Shown here piece after piece: positions 1 through 12,712 of a stretch of DNA of 64,000 bases. The notes below the pieces were generated by a model that saw nothing but the letters and a program-made list of their open reading frames with translations, did no database searches and was not told where the DNA came from. The first letter of the stretch is position 1. Each line of letters begins with the position of its first letter. The translations under genes and the position numbers were made by a program. Source of the DNA: Chalara sp. BL73 (Eukaryota > Ascomycota > Leotiomycetes > Helotiales); the NCBI GenBank assembly GCA_918026815.1, contig CAKJVC010000033.1:62001-126000 (forward strand), read 5' to 3'.

Positions 1-2
1 CA

Positions 3-1100
3 AAAGCAGAGGAATCATTGACCCTGGCTGATAGCCTAGTTTTGGGCTTGAGCCCTGCCCAACGAGTAGAGCAGTTGAAGAAGCTCAATATGATACAGGA
101 GCATGCAGCATACGTCGTAGATGATCTTCAAAGGTACGCGAATATTGTAGAGAAACAGAAACTGAGCTCAGATGGAAAACTCGTGGCTTTCGAATCAGAA
201 GCCCCACAGCACATTGATCTCGCGGCCCAGTTAGAGAAGATCGAACGTGTCGAACAGAGCATTAAAAACGCCAAGAGGAATCTGGCGAGGATGGAACAGG
301 ATGTAAATGAAGCCGAAGCATATGAAGCCGCACCAAAGCCCACGAAGGGTCAGAAGCAAGCAACTTACATCGAAGACCAACTTCGAAGGAAAGCGGCTTA
401 CCTAGAAGAGCAAGGAATCAGCCCCGAGGAGAGGACGAAGGCCATTGCGGAACATCAGCTTTATCTAGAAACCATGATTGCGGAACAGAACCAGTATCTT
501 GAACCAGGCGACCTTGAACGAATTCCTGAACAGCCAACTCCACCTAGTCCAGATAAGATTGCAGAATGGCGCCAGCGTCTAGAAGACAAAAACCATGATC
601 TCGAGGGACTCCGCGAATGTTTGAACAGCGCAGTCCGAAACATGCGCCTCGCGCGATCAAAAGGCAAAGCAGCGCGGATGCAAAAACAAGTCGAGGAGGA
701 CCAAAACAGTACAGAGCAAGCTCCAGTATCAACGGGCGATGGTGTTAGCAACCAGCGAGCAAGGCTCGAGCAACTGCAGCGATATCGCGCAGATCTCGAG
801 TCTAGGCTCGCGGCTCACGATGCAGTCCCAGCCACAGGCTCCCCTGAGTATCGTGCCTTAGTTGAGAGGCATGAGAGAAATGTTCAGGGACGCATCAAGT
901 GGTTGCAGCAGGGCACACTGAGCACGGGTCAGCAGGCAGAGCACGCCGCCGAGTACCGGGCACACCTGGGGAAGAAGGCTGCGGAGGTGCTGGCCGGCGC
1001 AGAGAAGGAGTGGACGCGCGTGCGCAAGGGGTTGGAGGCAAAGATTGAGCGTGCAAAGCAACAGGAGAGCCGTGTCTCTATGAAAGTTGCTGCGCAGTAG
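3..1100 (+). CDS. Coiled-coil protein, 3' part (5' end outside window)
   Basis: The frame is open from the first bases of the window, so the gene begins upstream; the first in-frame ATG lies near base 90. About 365 codons are visible, ending in TAG at 1098-1100. The product is strongly charged and helical, with many Glu, Lys, Gln and Arg residues and repeated stretches spaced like heptads, which predicts long coiled coils. A Pro-rich hinge (EQPTPPSPDK) sits near the middle. No catalytic motif, signal peptide or membrane segment is visible. I do not recognise the family, and a structural or scaffolding role is only inferred from the coiled coils. It ends about 570 bp from the convergent end of the FarA-like gene. 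Confidence 0.7.
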   Translation, partial: KAEESLTLADSLVLGLSPAQRVEQLKKLNMIQEHAAYVVDDLQRYANIVEKQKLSSDGKLVAFESEAPQHIDLAAQLEKIERVEQSIKNAKRNLARMEQDVNEAEAYEAAPKPTKGQKQATYIEDQLRRKAAYLEEQGISPEERTKAIAEHQLYLETMIAEQNQYLEPGDLERIPEQPTPPSPDKIAEWRQRLEDKNHDLEGLRECLNSAVRNMRLARSKGKAARMQKQVEEDQNSTEQAPVSTGDGVSNQRARLEQLQRYRADLESRLAAHDAVPATGSPEYRALVERHERNVQGRIKWLQQGTLSTGQQAEHAAEYRAHLGKKAAEVLAGAEKEWTRVRKGLEAKIERAKQQESRVSMKVAAQ

Positions 1101-1669
1101 GGAGGGAAGCTTGGTGCGGCCAAGGGGCGTGAGCACATCGGACTCGAAATTTCTCTCATGGAAAACCTATGCTCTTGAATGGGACGGTAAATTATTGTAA
1201 ATTATCACATGGCATCGCGTGGCGCATGTATAAATATACGGCGAGACGTGCTGGAATCTGTACCTTATTTGTATAACATAAACAAAAGCATTAGACCAAG
1301 AATTGTCTGCGAAGGACCTATACGCAACATGCCATTGCTGACTTGTGATTCTGCTAAAAAATAAATGACCGGCTTCAAAAATATTCGCATCTAGATCATA
1401 TCCAACAAACATTATGCACACTGGACTTTAAACGCTATGCTATCCACATCTTCTCTCAGCTCAGCTTAACCCAACTCAGCGGCTGCCAAATTCAACCCAT
1501 CATTCAGGGCCGTGTATATTTACAAGAATTATTTGTAATATAATGCAATCATTAAAAACTCCATTCCAAATCTATACCATCAAGGCCGTATCTCATCACG
1601 AGAAAAATAATTACGACTAAAGAATGAGCTTGATAAAGCAGTAAATTTGAACAAAAGAAAAATAACCGA
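1101..1669. other. Intergenic, convergent gene ends
   Basis: This AT-rich spacer lies between two convergent genes and presumably carries both 3' untranslated regions. AATAAA-like tracts are present. I see no convincing coding sequence or RNA gene. Confidence 0.5.
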
Positions 1670-4600
1670 TTATCGAAATCGTGGATCCTGCATCATGTTA
1701 TTCCAATCCTCACCTTCGCCGCTGAAGATATCGAAGCTTAGTTCGCCGGTGGGGGTGAGACCAGAGTGATAATGCATCTCCGGAGGATGTAAGCCTGCCA
1801 TCGGAGTGTGTTCCTCGACCTGGCCGGCAATATCGAAGGGCGGCTGGCCTTGCATCAAGTATGGCGGGATAGGGCCAAAGAGCTGACCCTCGAGATCATC
1901 GTAGACTGGACCGGGGGTTCCGTGAGAGAGGAATATAGGTGGTCCCTGGCTGCTGCCGCCGCCCATGTGACCAAATTCCTCCCGCTTGACGCTGTCAAAG
2001 CTCATCGGGGGCTGGTTTGGATAGGCGAAGGGGTCTGCGGAGGGGAACATCATCGCGCTTAGATCGGGAAGGCCGTGATGCGAAGGATTAGGTGGGGGGA
2101 ATTGAGCACTGAACTGTGCTTGGTGCACGCTGGTGTTCGTACTACTAGAATCTGGAGTGCCGACACTAGAAGGAGTGTTTGGCTGCCGGAGCTCATAGAA
2201 GCTTTGTCTGATAGGTGCTGGGTTCAGTATCGCGCCGCTCTGGATCGAATTGTCGTCTATAGAGGTTCGAGCTATGCTGTAGCTCCGTACAGGCGCAGGC
2301 ATGGGGAACGTCCTTGCTCGAGATATCCCCATCTCTGGGGCGTCATCCTGCGAGAAGTCTGATGCGCTTTTTGTTGATCGTGGTGCTGGGGGGTGTGGTG
2401 GAGAAGGAGCGGACCGCTTTTTATTCGATTTACCAGAACCCATTTGACCAGCTATTAGCCTCTCTGGCAACTGCTCAAATAAACTCTGTATTTTGTTTTA
2501 GCTTAAGGGTGATATACCGAGGAACTATTTCTTACCTCCAGCGCTATAGAGCATCTATCTGCAGCTTGACTTCCTTTCGCCAAGCCTTTTAGAGCTTGTT
2601 GCCCATCAATGGCGTCCTTCAAGATCTCCTGAGATCCGGGTTTATCTGGATTCTCCAGAACAAAGAATATCAGAGATATTATAGCGAAGAACGTAGTATA
2701 CATAGTAAACCAAAATGCGCCAATAAGTACTCCTCGCTTTTTCATCTCAGTGGTTATATGAATGATATTTCGTGAAACACTAACGCCAGCGGCAGCGCAT
2801 GCATAAGAACGATCATCTGCGGGCTTTTTGCTAGCCGAGGCTCTCTGGGAAACATAATGTAGAAAGGGCCGGTAAAGCATCATTTGTACATGCGCGTATG
2901 CCAGACGCAGCAGTTGTTGACACCTATATATGGAGTTAGCATGAGTGGCACAAAGCAGGTGTTCAGTATGGTTCAATTGAAAGGAGTTATCCAAAGTCCT
3001 TGCGTTTTGCAGTGACTGTGGATAAGCAAAAACTAGAATATTAAAGATAAAAACAGATCGACATTGAAATTCACTGCGGATGGTGCGGGAACATAATTGC
3101 AAGGGACAGCGTACCGGAACACTTCTGGTGACCCATCCCCTCCAGGACGAAGGGCCATAGGTAACTTATCAAGCCAATCAGCCAGATCCCTTTCGATTTC
3201 TCTGATTTTAGCATGACTGATCATATATGGAATCGCTGTCGTGCCTTTGACTGATTTCTCTGTATTATTTTTAGTAGGATAAATGTATTGGACGACCTTC
3301 GCAAGAATATCCATTAACCGAGTATGAGCATTAGAAGCTGCGTATAGAGAGGTCACCCCCAGTGGCATTTGTCGTATGCCATCCTTAGTGATGTACTCAT
3401 CATCAATCTCGAGAGGCATTTCTTGGTCAATATCGTCATCCCTCAGCATGTGAGGAAATCCTAATAGGGCTGACACATAAGTGTCCATTTTTCGAATGAT
3501 CCAGAAGACACGCCTCCTTGTCTCTCGCTCTATGGGGTTGAAGGTTCCAGCAAGGTTGCGGTGTAATCCCATCCTGAGCGATGCTCTCAGAGCAATTCCT
3601 ATGTACGAATAGCAAGTGCTCAGGTTGGATGATGATTGAAGGAAAAGGACCATAAATAGGATTGCTTGCAGTGTTGTGATATCTCGGCTAAAGAGAGTTA
3701 GTAAGTGCTAAAGCGAAGTTGTTGCGTAGGCGCGGGTTCAGCTCCTGGATAAGTGTATGCAACAGGGTGAAAATTGCGGCAACTTCTGATAAATGTGTCC
3801 AGGGAATGGGCATTTATTCTACATACCAATCCGTGATATCCATCATGCTTCGCGCAGATCTAAAGTATTTCAACCTATTCAACGTGTCAGCCTGCAGAAA
3901 GAGATGAACTTCGCGACATAAATTTCATGGTGGAAAAACATCGTGGCAAATCACCTAGAGCAGCCATGGCCAAGCTACTGTGTTGCTTTAGGTACCTATA
4001 GAAAGGAGACGAAAGAAAACGTACCCCTGATCGATTCCGGATTTATAGGTAGTAGCCGTAGATTCATCTTCATCTGGCTCTACGTGGAACATGCACCCTA
4101 ACGCGAGAATAACATAAAGGAGGGGAAGGAACCGGTTTTCAGCATCGCCAAACATATCCGGGGGAAGGTCGTATACCCGGTCGAACATTTCGTAGAATGT
4201 AGGCTGATGTATAAATCGCATCAACGAGCATGCACATTCTAGAGAATTGACACATAGCGCCCGCGCTATCTCACGCGGCGGAAGGTCGACTAGGTTGGGC
4301 AATCCTATGTCCATAGGCGAATCTGCGTTTGATCTTGGCGAATCATATATGGGGCCAAGAGGCATTGGTCTAGGAAGTCTTGGAAGAAAAGGAGAACCGT
4401 GGGGACGGCCTAGTAAGCCACCAAACTCCTCACGCATGCGTCCCATGAAGACTGCTCCTGAAGAGCCCCCGTGAAAGTCCCAATACCCGCTCTCATCTAG
4501 GTCCAGTTGGCCAGTTGATTCGATCATGGATCGTAGATTTGCTTCTTCTTCAATCGGACTCATATTTTCACTAGATTTAGGGCCTGATGAGGCATTGTCC

Positions 4601-5141
4601 TTGGCATACCCAGCTTGCCTCGCTTGTTGGACAAGAGCATCGATATTTGGATCGTTCAGGTCAACGTTTGGCAAAGCAGTTTTGAGAAGGGTCTCGGCTC
4701 GTTGCAGGCGGGTCTCCAAGGCTTCAATATATTGTGGTGCGGGATTCCTTCGCCTGTTAGACGGTTGGTCATAAGTACAATCTTTAAAAAAAATAAGTTA
4801 GTTCCACTCAATGTGTTTCGTTGGGGAAGAAAGGCCAGCGACGAGGACAATCGCAACACCATACCATAGCTATAGACTGTACAGTGCGTACACGGCTGTT
4901 TACCGTCGCACTTGATCTTCTTCCTTCGGCATTCATCGCATGCACGAGTAACCCGCCTTCGTTTTTGCATGGGGACTGGAGCCTGCTGTGGCTGAGAGGA
5001 TGCGCTGGATGCTGACCATGGCGCCGTTGATGGGACATTGGTATCCTCTTCTCCTTCTGATTCCGAGCTGTGCCCAGCAGACCCGGCTGGGGGGACAACC
5101 TTCGAGGTTGGCGCATTTCCAGGGAACATGGAACCGGACAT
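1670..5141 (-). CDS. farA: Zn2Cys6 transcription factor, CTF1-alpha/FarA family
   Basis: Six exons: 5141-4865, 4781-4025, 3874-3827, 3687-3115, 2923-2536, 2485-1670. They total 2859 nt, or 952 aa, close to the size I expect for this family. Residues 68-94 form a canonical C-x2-C-x6-C-x5-C-x2-C-x6-C zinc cluster ([11 protein letters not shown], then CTHC and the last Cys at about 94 across intron 1), followed by a basic linker and a short coiled coil. A fungal-specific transcription factor middle domain spans roughly residues 290-600, with conserved [10 protein letters not shown] and RRRVFW motifs. The C-terminus is Pro/Ser/Gly-rich and low-complexity. FarA and cutinase factor CTF1 activate fatty-acid catabolism and cutinase genes, and this role is inferred by family. 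The first in-frame ATG was taken as the start. The 48-bp third exon is the least certain, but its splice sites are canonical and keep the frame. FarA versus its FarB/CTF1-beta paralogue was decided from memory of family motifs. Confidence 0.85.
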
Positions 5142-8100
5142 CTCTGGACGAATTGATACGTGGAAACGAGTGTCTGACTTCACGATTTCCTCAACTACCT
5201 AACTATGTGCATGTCGAGCTATGGGGGAAATCGATGGTCTACGGAAGGATTGAGAGAGATGGGTATGGTGACCAACGAGTATCAACTCGGTTCGGTCCTC
5301 AATGAGATTAAAATTATATCCGAAGTATGGAAATAAGGACGACGACGACGACCCCTCGAAAAATCGTCGCGGGAAGATGAAGCTTGGCTTTTGCGGGGAG
5401 ATGTGGCTTGATCCTGATCTGCGACTCTCGGTGTACAGCTCAACTGTGTTTGTGGCAGTGTGTATGTGCGGGCAGGGTGTGAAGGATTGGAATGCGGACA
5501 ACGATCAGCAAAGAATTATTCGGGGAGGGGCACCAGTGTAGAGGCCCGGAGGGAGGGAGGGGAGTCTTGTTTATAACGGGAGGAGGAGGAGAGGAGGAGG
5601 GAAGTGGGAGGAGGGGAGAAAAAGAAGAGCCGCTCTTAAGTTTGGGAAAGAGAGGTCATTAAAATGGAGATACAGTAAAGACCCTAAGAGAGGCGTGTGA
5701 GTACAGGGGGGCCAGGGGGGGGAGGGGCTGCTATCAACACTGTACTGCACTTTACATAGTACTGGACTGTGCTATAGTGGGCTTGGGCTTGGGCTTGGGC
5801 TTGGGCTTGGGCTTGGACTTCTGGGCTGTCTCTTGGGGGGTTGGGTTCAAGCCTCAGAACGGGCACCCACCATCCCTGGTCAAGCCTCTCAATGCTCCGC
5901 ACTCGCTATATGGGAAACCAATTGGGGCCTCGCTTTTTCGCACTGCATTACTCGCTGCCCCCGCCCATGTTGGATAATTGTTACAAATCAATCGGATGCA
6001 CGGTGACTCGCACCGCCTCATGCTCAGCCTTGGTGGCGGGTGCATACTAAGGGTATTCTATGCTCACGAGGCTGCTGCGGAGGGAAACACAAGAGTGGAG
6101 GAACCTAGGGCTCAAGATGCAAGATGTAACGGGCAGCGGGCCAAGGAGAAAGAGTCTTCGGCGGAAGGGTGGACTTTTGCCTCGCACTTGGCATGGAGAG
6201 GGACCGTCATGAGGGGGAAGAAATAGGAAGGACGCTTCCGTAGGCCAACCACATTTGGTCTTCGTCTGGTCATGCTGCATATTGTACGGGCAGTTTGGAG
6301 GGGAGTAATCTGTTCCGCGCCCAGACGCTCATACATGGCCCGCGAAAGGAAACAAGAAGAGGATAGCTTGGCTACATGCTTGACAAGAACCAGATTAGCC
6401 ATTCCTCGACTCCAAGGCCTCGTCTTTGCCCATATGGTATGATATGGCTTCGAGCTCAGTCCGGCGACAAACAGACAACGAAGGGGCACCCAAGCCTATC
6501 CCCCCGCCACATTTCACATCGATGACAATGCCCAAACGAGACTCCCTATTTTCCGCCGGGGGTCCGGCTGGTGATCGAGGAGAATTAAGTGGAATGAATA
6601 CCTAACCCTTGGGTATTTGACGGGGTATCTGATCTCGGATAATAGGCATACAATACCATCCCTACTTAAAAACTCTTCTAGGCACAGAACCGTCCTGAAA
6701 TGGACCAGAGCGATTGGGGCAACACCTCATTGCTTACGTATCGCACGGGGTTTCCGTCTGCATCCCAGCGAGCGTGACTGATTTTCCGGTGGAATTATCG
6801 ATACAAACAGTATGGCTCATCATCGAAAACGCGAGTTCGGGGCCGATGGGTAGATCGTGACATGCCGTTTTTGCCGTGATGAAGCTTGAACAGCTGAGTG
6901 CCAAGAAATCACGCCAAGTGCCAAATGAGACTGAGAGCCGTCAACACAAGAAGGTCTGCATTGATGATGCAAAGGTGCGTCTCACCGTATACCAGTCGTG
7001 GATTATCAATGGCTTTTAATGTGTTGGAAATTTTCCACAGAATGAAAAAAAAAAAAAAAGGAAAAGCGGGGAGGGAAACCCTTAGCTTGTGTGCAGTAAA
7101 AGCCCTTAGCGTCCCCAATCATTAAACATTCCATGCCCTACTTACGCTGAACAGATTGATCTACGCTCGCATTGTCTTCCTATTTTTGATGGCGTTCGTT
7201 TGGCCTCCCTCATTCCGCATCATTTGTGTAACGGTCCTCAGCAGTTTTTCATGGGAGTCAACTAATGCCAATGCATCCACCTTCTTCGAGAAGCCCTCAT
7301 TGCATACACCAGCCATACCTGGCATACATGCAACAGCCTGCAAGCCCCAGGCGGAGACACTCCCTCCACGACTTCCCGCGTTATCCCCGAGCCTAAGGCA
7401 GGAGCTAAGCCCGCCAACAAGGCTGATGATGCTTTCGTCCCTGTACACTAGCAATCTCCTACATCGATGTTGTGGCTCGGGTGGTTTCAATCGTGGATAG
7501 TTTTGTAACCTGACTCTTTCCAAAGGAAATCGGAAAATACGTTGCCGAGAGCGAAGGTCAAGACTCATGGGTGAGGTGCTAGAGTCTTGCCCTGCTACAC
7601 GACAAAGAAGCTCATGTTGGCTCTGTTAATCGTCAAACGAATCTAATTACTGCCCCGAACGGCTCCCCTTGTATCCCCCGAACTCGAGCCTCTACACAAA
7701 GATTATAATAAATTAAGGATATTAAGCACCAACTAGTAAAGAAACTGCATTGAAAATTACTATTTAAAGTAGTACCGCAATACAATGGCTCACTCGAAGC
7801 GAACCCTCGCCTCCCTTTACTAGTTCTGGAATTTCGTGAATACCCCTGTACTTCACCATAGTCTTTGTGACAGTGCAACCTCAGCTTAGCGCTATTATGA
7901 AGCCCCTAGATATCAGAAGCAGTAGCGCATTCCTGACATAGTTCCTCTCTGTTCATATGGAAGGCGTAGCCTTGATGACATCCATTCTTCTTCCCAGCTG
8001 GCTGTATCCAGCGACTTACCTGCCAGCCTGTACCTTGCTCTGTGGTACTCTCTTAGATGTCCTAATGCGAAAGACTACGCGCTCTGTTTGCCATACACTC

Positions 8101-10141
8101 CGGAGATTCACCTGGTCCGACGCTGAATATCAAGATTATCCCTGGCGACACCGGATCTGCCGCTGAGAATGAGGGCTGAATATAGATGCTTTCAACTCTC
8201 TGTTAGCGTTGCTAGGGATACTGCGGAGTTCCTCAGGAAGATAGTGCGTCTTCCGGCTAGGAAATGGCAACTCTGGAGGTGCGATGCTGGGCACATTAAC
8301 CATATTCTATATGGTGATGTTGGAGCTTCTTCCCCTCACACCCCAATCGTTGATCTATCTAACGATAAGCTTTTATAGTCTTAGTAGTTTGAAATGACTA
8401 TTCAGCGAAGCGTAGAGAGGAAACAGATCACAAACTCATCTACGTTATAACCTAGGCAGCATCCTATTCACACTCTTAGAGCCTATCACAAACGCTCTCC
8501 GCGCATTACATCACATACATTGATTACCTAGAGGAGTCAATGTTCCAACGTGCTTCGCACATTCACCGAAGGCCTCGGCCGTAGACACCAGCAGTTATTT
8601 CTCTCCCCTCCTCACCCTCCAATAATTCGTGCACTCAATCAACATATCACATCCTTGGAGAGTCCTAACCTATTTCTCTGCAAGCCTGTCACTCATCTCC
8701 CGACCCTTGGGAACCCACGGCCCACAGCAGATGATCGAGCCAACCTGCTCACTGAGAAGATCCACCTCTACCAGATCTCCACAGAGCTCGTCTTCAAATG
8801 TCCTAGCAGATCAGACGGCGACCAGGATGAGATTGACACGAATCTGGGGAATCGGCTAGATATCTGACCAAGGGTTATGCGCGATCTGACATTGTACGGC
8901 GCTAGGATATCAAACCTCAAGGCATCCCAAAATGAGGTTTTGCTTCTTTGTGGGATTACGTCAGGGGGAGAATGGTGTACCACATTCAAGGCACTCTATG
9001 CTCCAGCCCAGAGCATGGATGTTGTTGATCAAGGCACAGAATACATTAACTTGGATGGGAGTGACAAGTTGATCGATACCCGGAGGGCCTAGCATATAGT
9101 CCCTGATGAGCTAGATACTCGAATGCGGATATTGCCCTAACGAGTTGAGGCCGGCGTGATGAAGCGAGAATCGTTTCCTATCAAGCATATGATGACAGTG
9201 GTGGTGTCTGTGGGGTCGGGAAGATGTCGCTTAGGAAGAGTGCTACCTCAGAGGAAGTTCCTAGGAATGTCAGATTCCGATTGCTCCTTCGACAGCTGAG
9301 ATGAGGCAACTGAACTTGCAAGTTGAGGGGCAGCAGCACCAGTTCTTCAACAGCATTATTGCGTGGGGGCAGTATCCAGGTAAGTCTGGTCTTTCCTTTC
9401 GTCGTAATCCTATGGAGACATAGCATGGTTAGTGCGGCTTCATATGTATGTGCGTTTACTGTCTCCATTGCAACCAAAATAAGAAGAGACTAAATGATCT
9501 TGTCTAGCTATATTATATTGGAACCCTTGAGGATACTTACAGTTATGATCTGTTCTTTGATATAGCTGATTTTGTAGCCTCCTCCTAGCTAAATCCGCTA
9601 GAACCCCCCAATCTCCTCTACGAATCTCACCTCCTTCAGTTTTGGCATGGTGGATACTTACCACCTTACTTCTCAACTTAAACTACCGCATACTTGCGGC
9701 AAGCATATGGACTTGAAGTCAAGGACAAAGTTATGTTAGAAAAATGTAAAGTCATCAGTGATCAAACACACTCTTAGACCTCACCAGTTCTTGCTTCAAT
9801 ATCATTTTTCGACCATGGCCAATAACCTGAATACAGAGGTGGGAGTAGCTTGGTAACCGAGATTTAGCCGCGTGTTGGGCCGGGCACATGAGTAATAATA
9901 TACAGCCTGCATATCCCATGTCGTCGCTCTTGTAGGTTCTTATCTCTGAGTAAACATGTATTCAAACTCATCTCTCACGAGGGAGAGTTTTTTCTAGAGG
10001 ATATATAAATAGCATAGAGTAAGCCTACCACCGCTTTCCTCAGTGTGCCTCTACTTGAGACTCATTTTCCTTACCCCATCCACATACCGTCCCCCTCATA
10101 ACCCGTTCAAAGGCCACAATCAAGTCCAGCCTTTAACGACA
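5142..10141. other. Gene-poor stretch upstream of the FarA-like gene
   Basis: Five kilobases with ordinary base composition but no gene I can support. Frames of up to 135 codons exist (for example minus 7161-7568), but none shows a domain, a spliced continuation or a convincing start. The first 600 bp probably contain the FarA-like promoter, including a purine-rich tract at 5548-5625 and the hexanucleotide repeat near 5.8 kb. Decayed genes or old transposon remnants may be present at 7.6-9.7 kb, but I could not assign them. Confidence 0.4.
5779..5816. repeat. Hexanucleotide tandem repeat (TTGGGC)n
   Basis: About six perfect tandem copies of the TTGGGC hexamer lie about 640 bp upstream of the FarA-like start codon. 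It resembles a G-rich microsatellite and differs from the TTAGGG telomere unit, so a telomeric origin is not supported. Confidence 0.9.
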
Positions 10142-11390
10142 ATGCCTCCTTCTCAACTCACCCAACTCCCTCATCGCCACCTTTCTGCCACCCGTCAAAT
10201 CTCCCCAACCGCTAACGTGAAGGTCTCTCTGATTGCCTTGGCGCCATGAATTTTGGCGATGCTTGCAAACAGTGGCTGGGTGAATCTAATAAAGCTACGG
10301 CTTTTGACATCCTGGACACGTTTAAAAGAAAAGGTCGGAGGAAACTTCATTGCCACTGCTAATGCTTACCAAAATAGGGGGTCTGAGGCTGGTGCAAGGT
10401 TAAGGTTCTTGCTCCCAAGATATGGTTTAGGAAAATGGATATATGCTATGCCTTAAGAGCAGCCTCCCGACCAAATAATCATGTCTGGCTTCACCGAAAC
10501 AAAAGCCACTGACTCCAATATTACAAGATAGCAGCGGCTGGTCGAATGGCTCACCGCACGGGACTGTCGTAACGGGATGGCCATCGCAACCAGACACTCC
10601 TCCACCTTCCAACTCCACAACAAGAAGAAAATACAATCAAACTTCGTAAGGAATGGTTCAAACTGCCTACATATTTCCGCCTTGGCCTCCTTAGAACGGC
10701 TACAAACCTCTTTTATTGACATTCTGTATTTGCACTGGTGGGATTACGCCACCGGTATTTAAGAGGTGATGTACAGTCTCTACGAGCTCACTGTCTCCGA
10801 CAAGGCATTGTATCTAGGCGTTTCTGAAGTGCCGACCTGGGTTGGGGTCTTGGGACGCGGCGCTGAGAGACTTTCAGAGAGATGTCCTACCTATGTGGAA
10901 AGATGAGGGAGGCACTGTTGCCATACGCTATTCTAGGACCATGACGCTTTCAGACCGAGGCGGTCTACAAGGAACGAGAGACGAACAACTCGGTAGGAAA
11001 GGGAAGCCGAAAGCAGTAGAGCGCACCGTGTCCAAGGTCCTTGAAGAAATAACCCATACGAAGGATAATGCGCTCACGAGTATTGCGAGTACACACGTGC
11101 TTCACAAGACTCTGATATGTTGCTTTTGGTTAGAGGGCGGAAGGTCGAACATATTCTAGGTAATATCCAGGCATTAAAGATCGAGCTCGACGAGGCGGAT
11201 ATGGCGAAGATTGAGAGCGCGTATCGATTTGATGCCGATTTCCTCCATACATTTTTAAGTGGGAGTCTCTGGCGACGAAGATGATGAGTAACCGATTCCA
11301 CAAGGGCCGCAAGGTATCTGGTTGACAGGCATTTCGGGGGGTCTTAACTGGAGGGAGGAGCTAAAACCTATCCGTCCTTTTAGGAATGAA
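10142..11390 (+). pseudogene. Aldo-keto reductase (aryl-alcohol dehydrogenase-like) pseudogene
   Basis: Family motifs of fungal NADP-dependent aryl-alcohol dehydrogenase/aldo-keto reductases appear in the right order, but scattered over all three plus frames. From the ATG at 10142 these are an N-terminal Pro/Ser-rich lead, CLGAMNFGDA (about 10234), GGNFIATANAYQ (about 10338), a core with LQTSFIDILYLHWWDYATGI (about 10700-10760), LYLGVSEVPTWV (about 10810), an AALRDFQRDVLPMW region (about 10857), RTVSKVLEEI (about 11020) and a C-terminal GGRKVEHILGN stretch (about 11140). Several frameshifts and stops separate them. The catalytic Asp expected in the DTANAY motif reads Ala here. A TATA-like ATATAAATA precedes the start at about 10000. 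The gene is clearly inactive. It sits 1.3 kb upstream of the sulfotransferase-like gene. Confidence 0.85.
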
Positions 11391-12712
11391 GGCAAACTAG
11401 AACTGTTTTGTAATTTGTATGAAGGATCAAGCCCCTTTCAAGGCTCGCTTAGAGAATGCCAAGATAAACATAAGTTACCACAATGCTTCATAATGGGCTT
11501 TGTAGATGAAAAATTCTGGATGTGAGAGGGTTGGGATGGAGGAGAAACAAATGGTAAGATGCGTGCTTCGCGGTGGTGAAGAAGGAGAGAACACGCCGCA
11601 GGTCTCGGGAAGGAAAAGTGCATGCCCACGTGACCAACAAGCTTCTGGGCTTGGCTCGGAAGGAGGATAGAACAATTGCGAGCCTATAAATGGATGGAAA
11701 GGCTCAAGACTGAGAGAGCTGGGCCATGGGGAGATACTTTTGAAGGAAGTTGATATACAGTACGGGTTTTCGGTTTTCTATGATATCAGGTGGTCTCGAA
11801 TGATATTTTGTGATAGGGTGGGGACGCGGATGAGCGATTCAGCCCTTTTATCACGTCATTCCACCGCCCACGTCGTGACCACGACAAGGCTCGCCTGTGA
11901 TACGACACACAATATGAAGGCTGTCACATCCAGCCTCACCTCACCTTGTCGTTCGTTCTGCGTCGGTTTGGTCGACATCCAATATCCCACGTTCTGACGG
12001 AAAATGGTCGATGAAAAGAGTGAAGCCGAAGCCGAAGCCACGATGGTTCCAGACCGGGCAGAAAGGTGGGGGGTCCGTTGGGGCCCTGACGTCGTTGAGG
12101 AATTGACTTTTTGCAAGTTTTTTGGGGGTGAGAAAACTTCGATTGGCCTTTTATTCTAAGTCGGACAGGCTAACCCGCCACTGGGCCACACAAAACTCTA
12201 TCATATTACATGAGAGGAAGAAAAGTCGCTTCTTCTGCTTGTGCTCACCCTTGCATCTGCTTATTTATTTATTTATTTATACATGCGCGGTATCAACCAC
12301 CAAATATTGTACTTGCGGGGTTGTGTTCAAACTCGTTCCTAACCTTGATTGAAATACTCATCTTGGATTGTCCTCGACTATTTCTTTTTTGCGTCGGGCA
12401 TTTTTGGTCTACAGACACTTCCTTTACGCAAAAGGACCAGAACTTGGTCCGGAAAAGTCGTGCCTCAGCATCAAACCTCTGGAGACGACGATTCTTTACT
12501 ACCCCGTGTCCCAACCAGTAATTGGGACCTCCAGAGTTCATAGATACTCAGAACCTTCCCCCCATCTTCTGCCTAATCAAAAAATTGCCCCGAACTCAAC
12601 TCATTCGTAACCTACAAACTCTTAGAAGGTACCTTATGACCCTTTCCAAATAGCCAGTCCACAGCATTGCGGGTCTAATCAGCTGACCAGAGGCTCCTCC
12701 AGTCAAGTCAGC
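11391..12712. other. Intergenic
   Basis: No supportable gene. It contains a TTTA microsatellite at 12261-12280 and presumably the promoter of the sulfotransferase-like gene. Confidence 0.4.
12261..12280. repeat. (TTTA)n microsatellite
   Basis: Five tandem copies of a TTTA unit in intergenic DNA. Confidence 0.8.

Noticed and set aside
5779..5816. TTGGGC array as a telomeric or interstitial telomere repeat
   Set aside because: The unit differs from TTAGGG, and the array is short and surrounded by ordinary sequence.
7161..7568. 135-codon minus-strand frame in the gene-poor region
   Set aside because: Composition is protein-like, but there is no recognisable domain, no spliced extension and no supporting context.
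7633..9676. Possible decayed gene or transposon fragments
   Set aside because: Short frames on both strands could not be tied to any family; a similarity search would decide.
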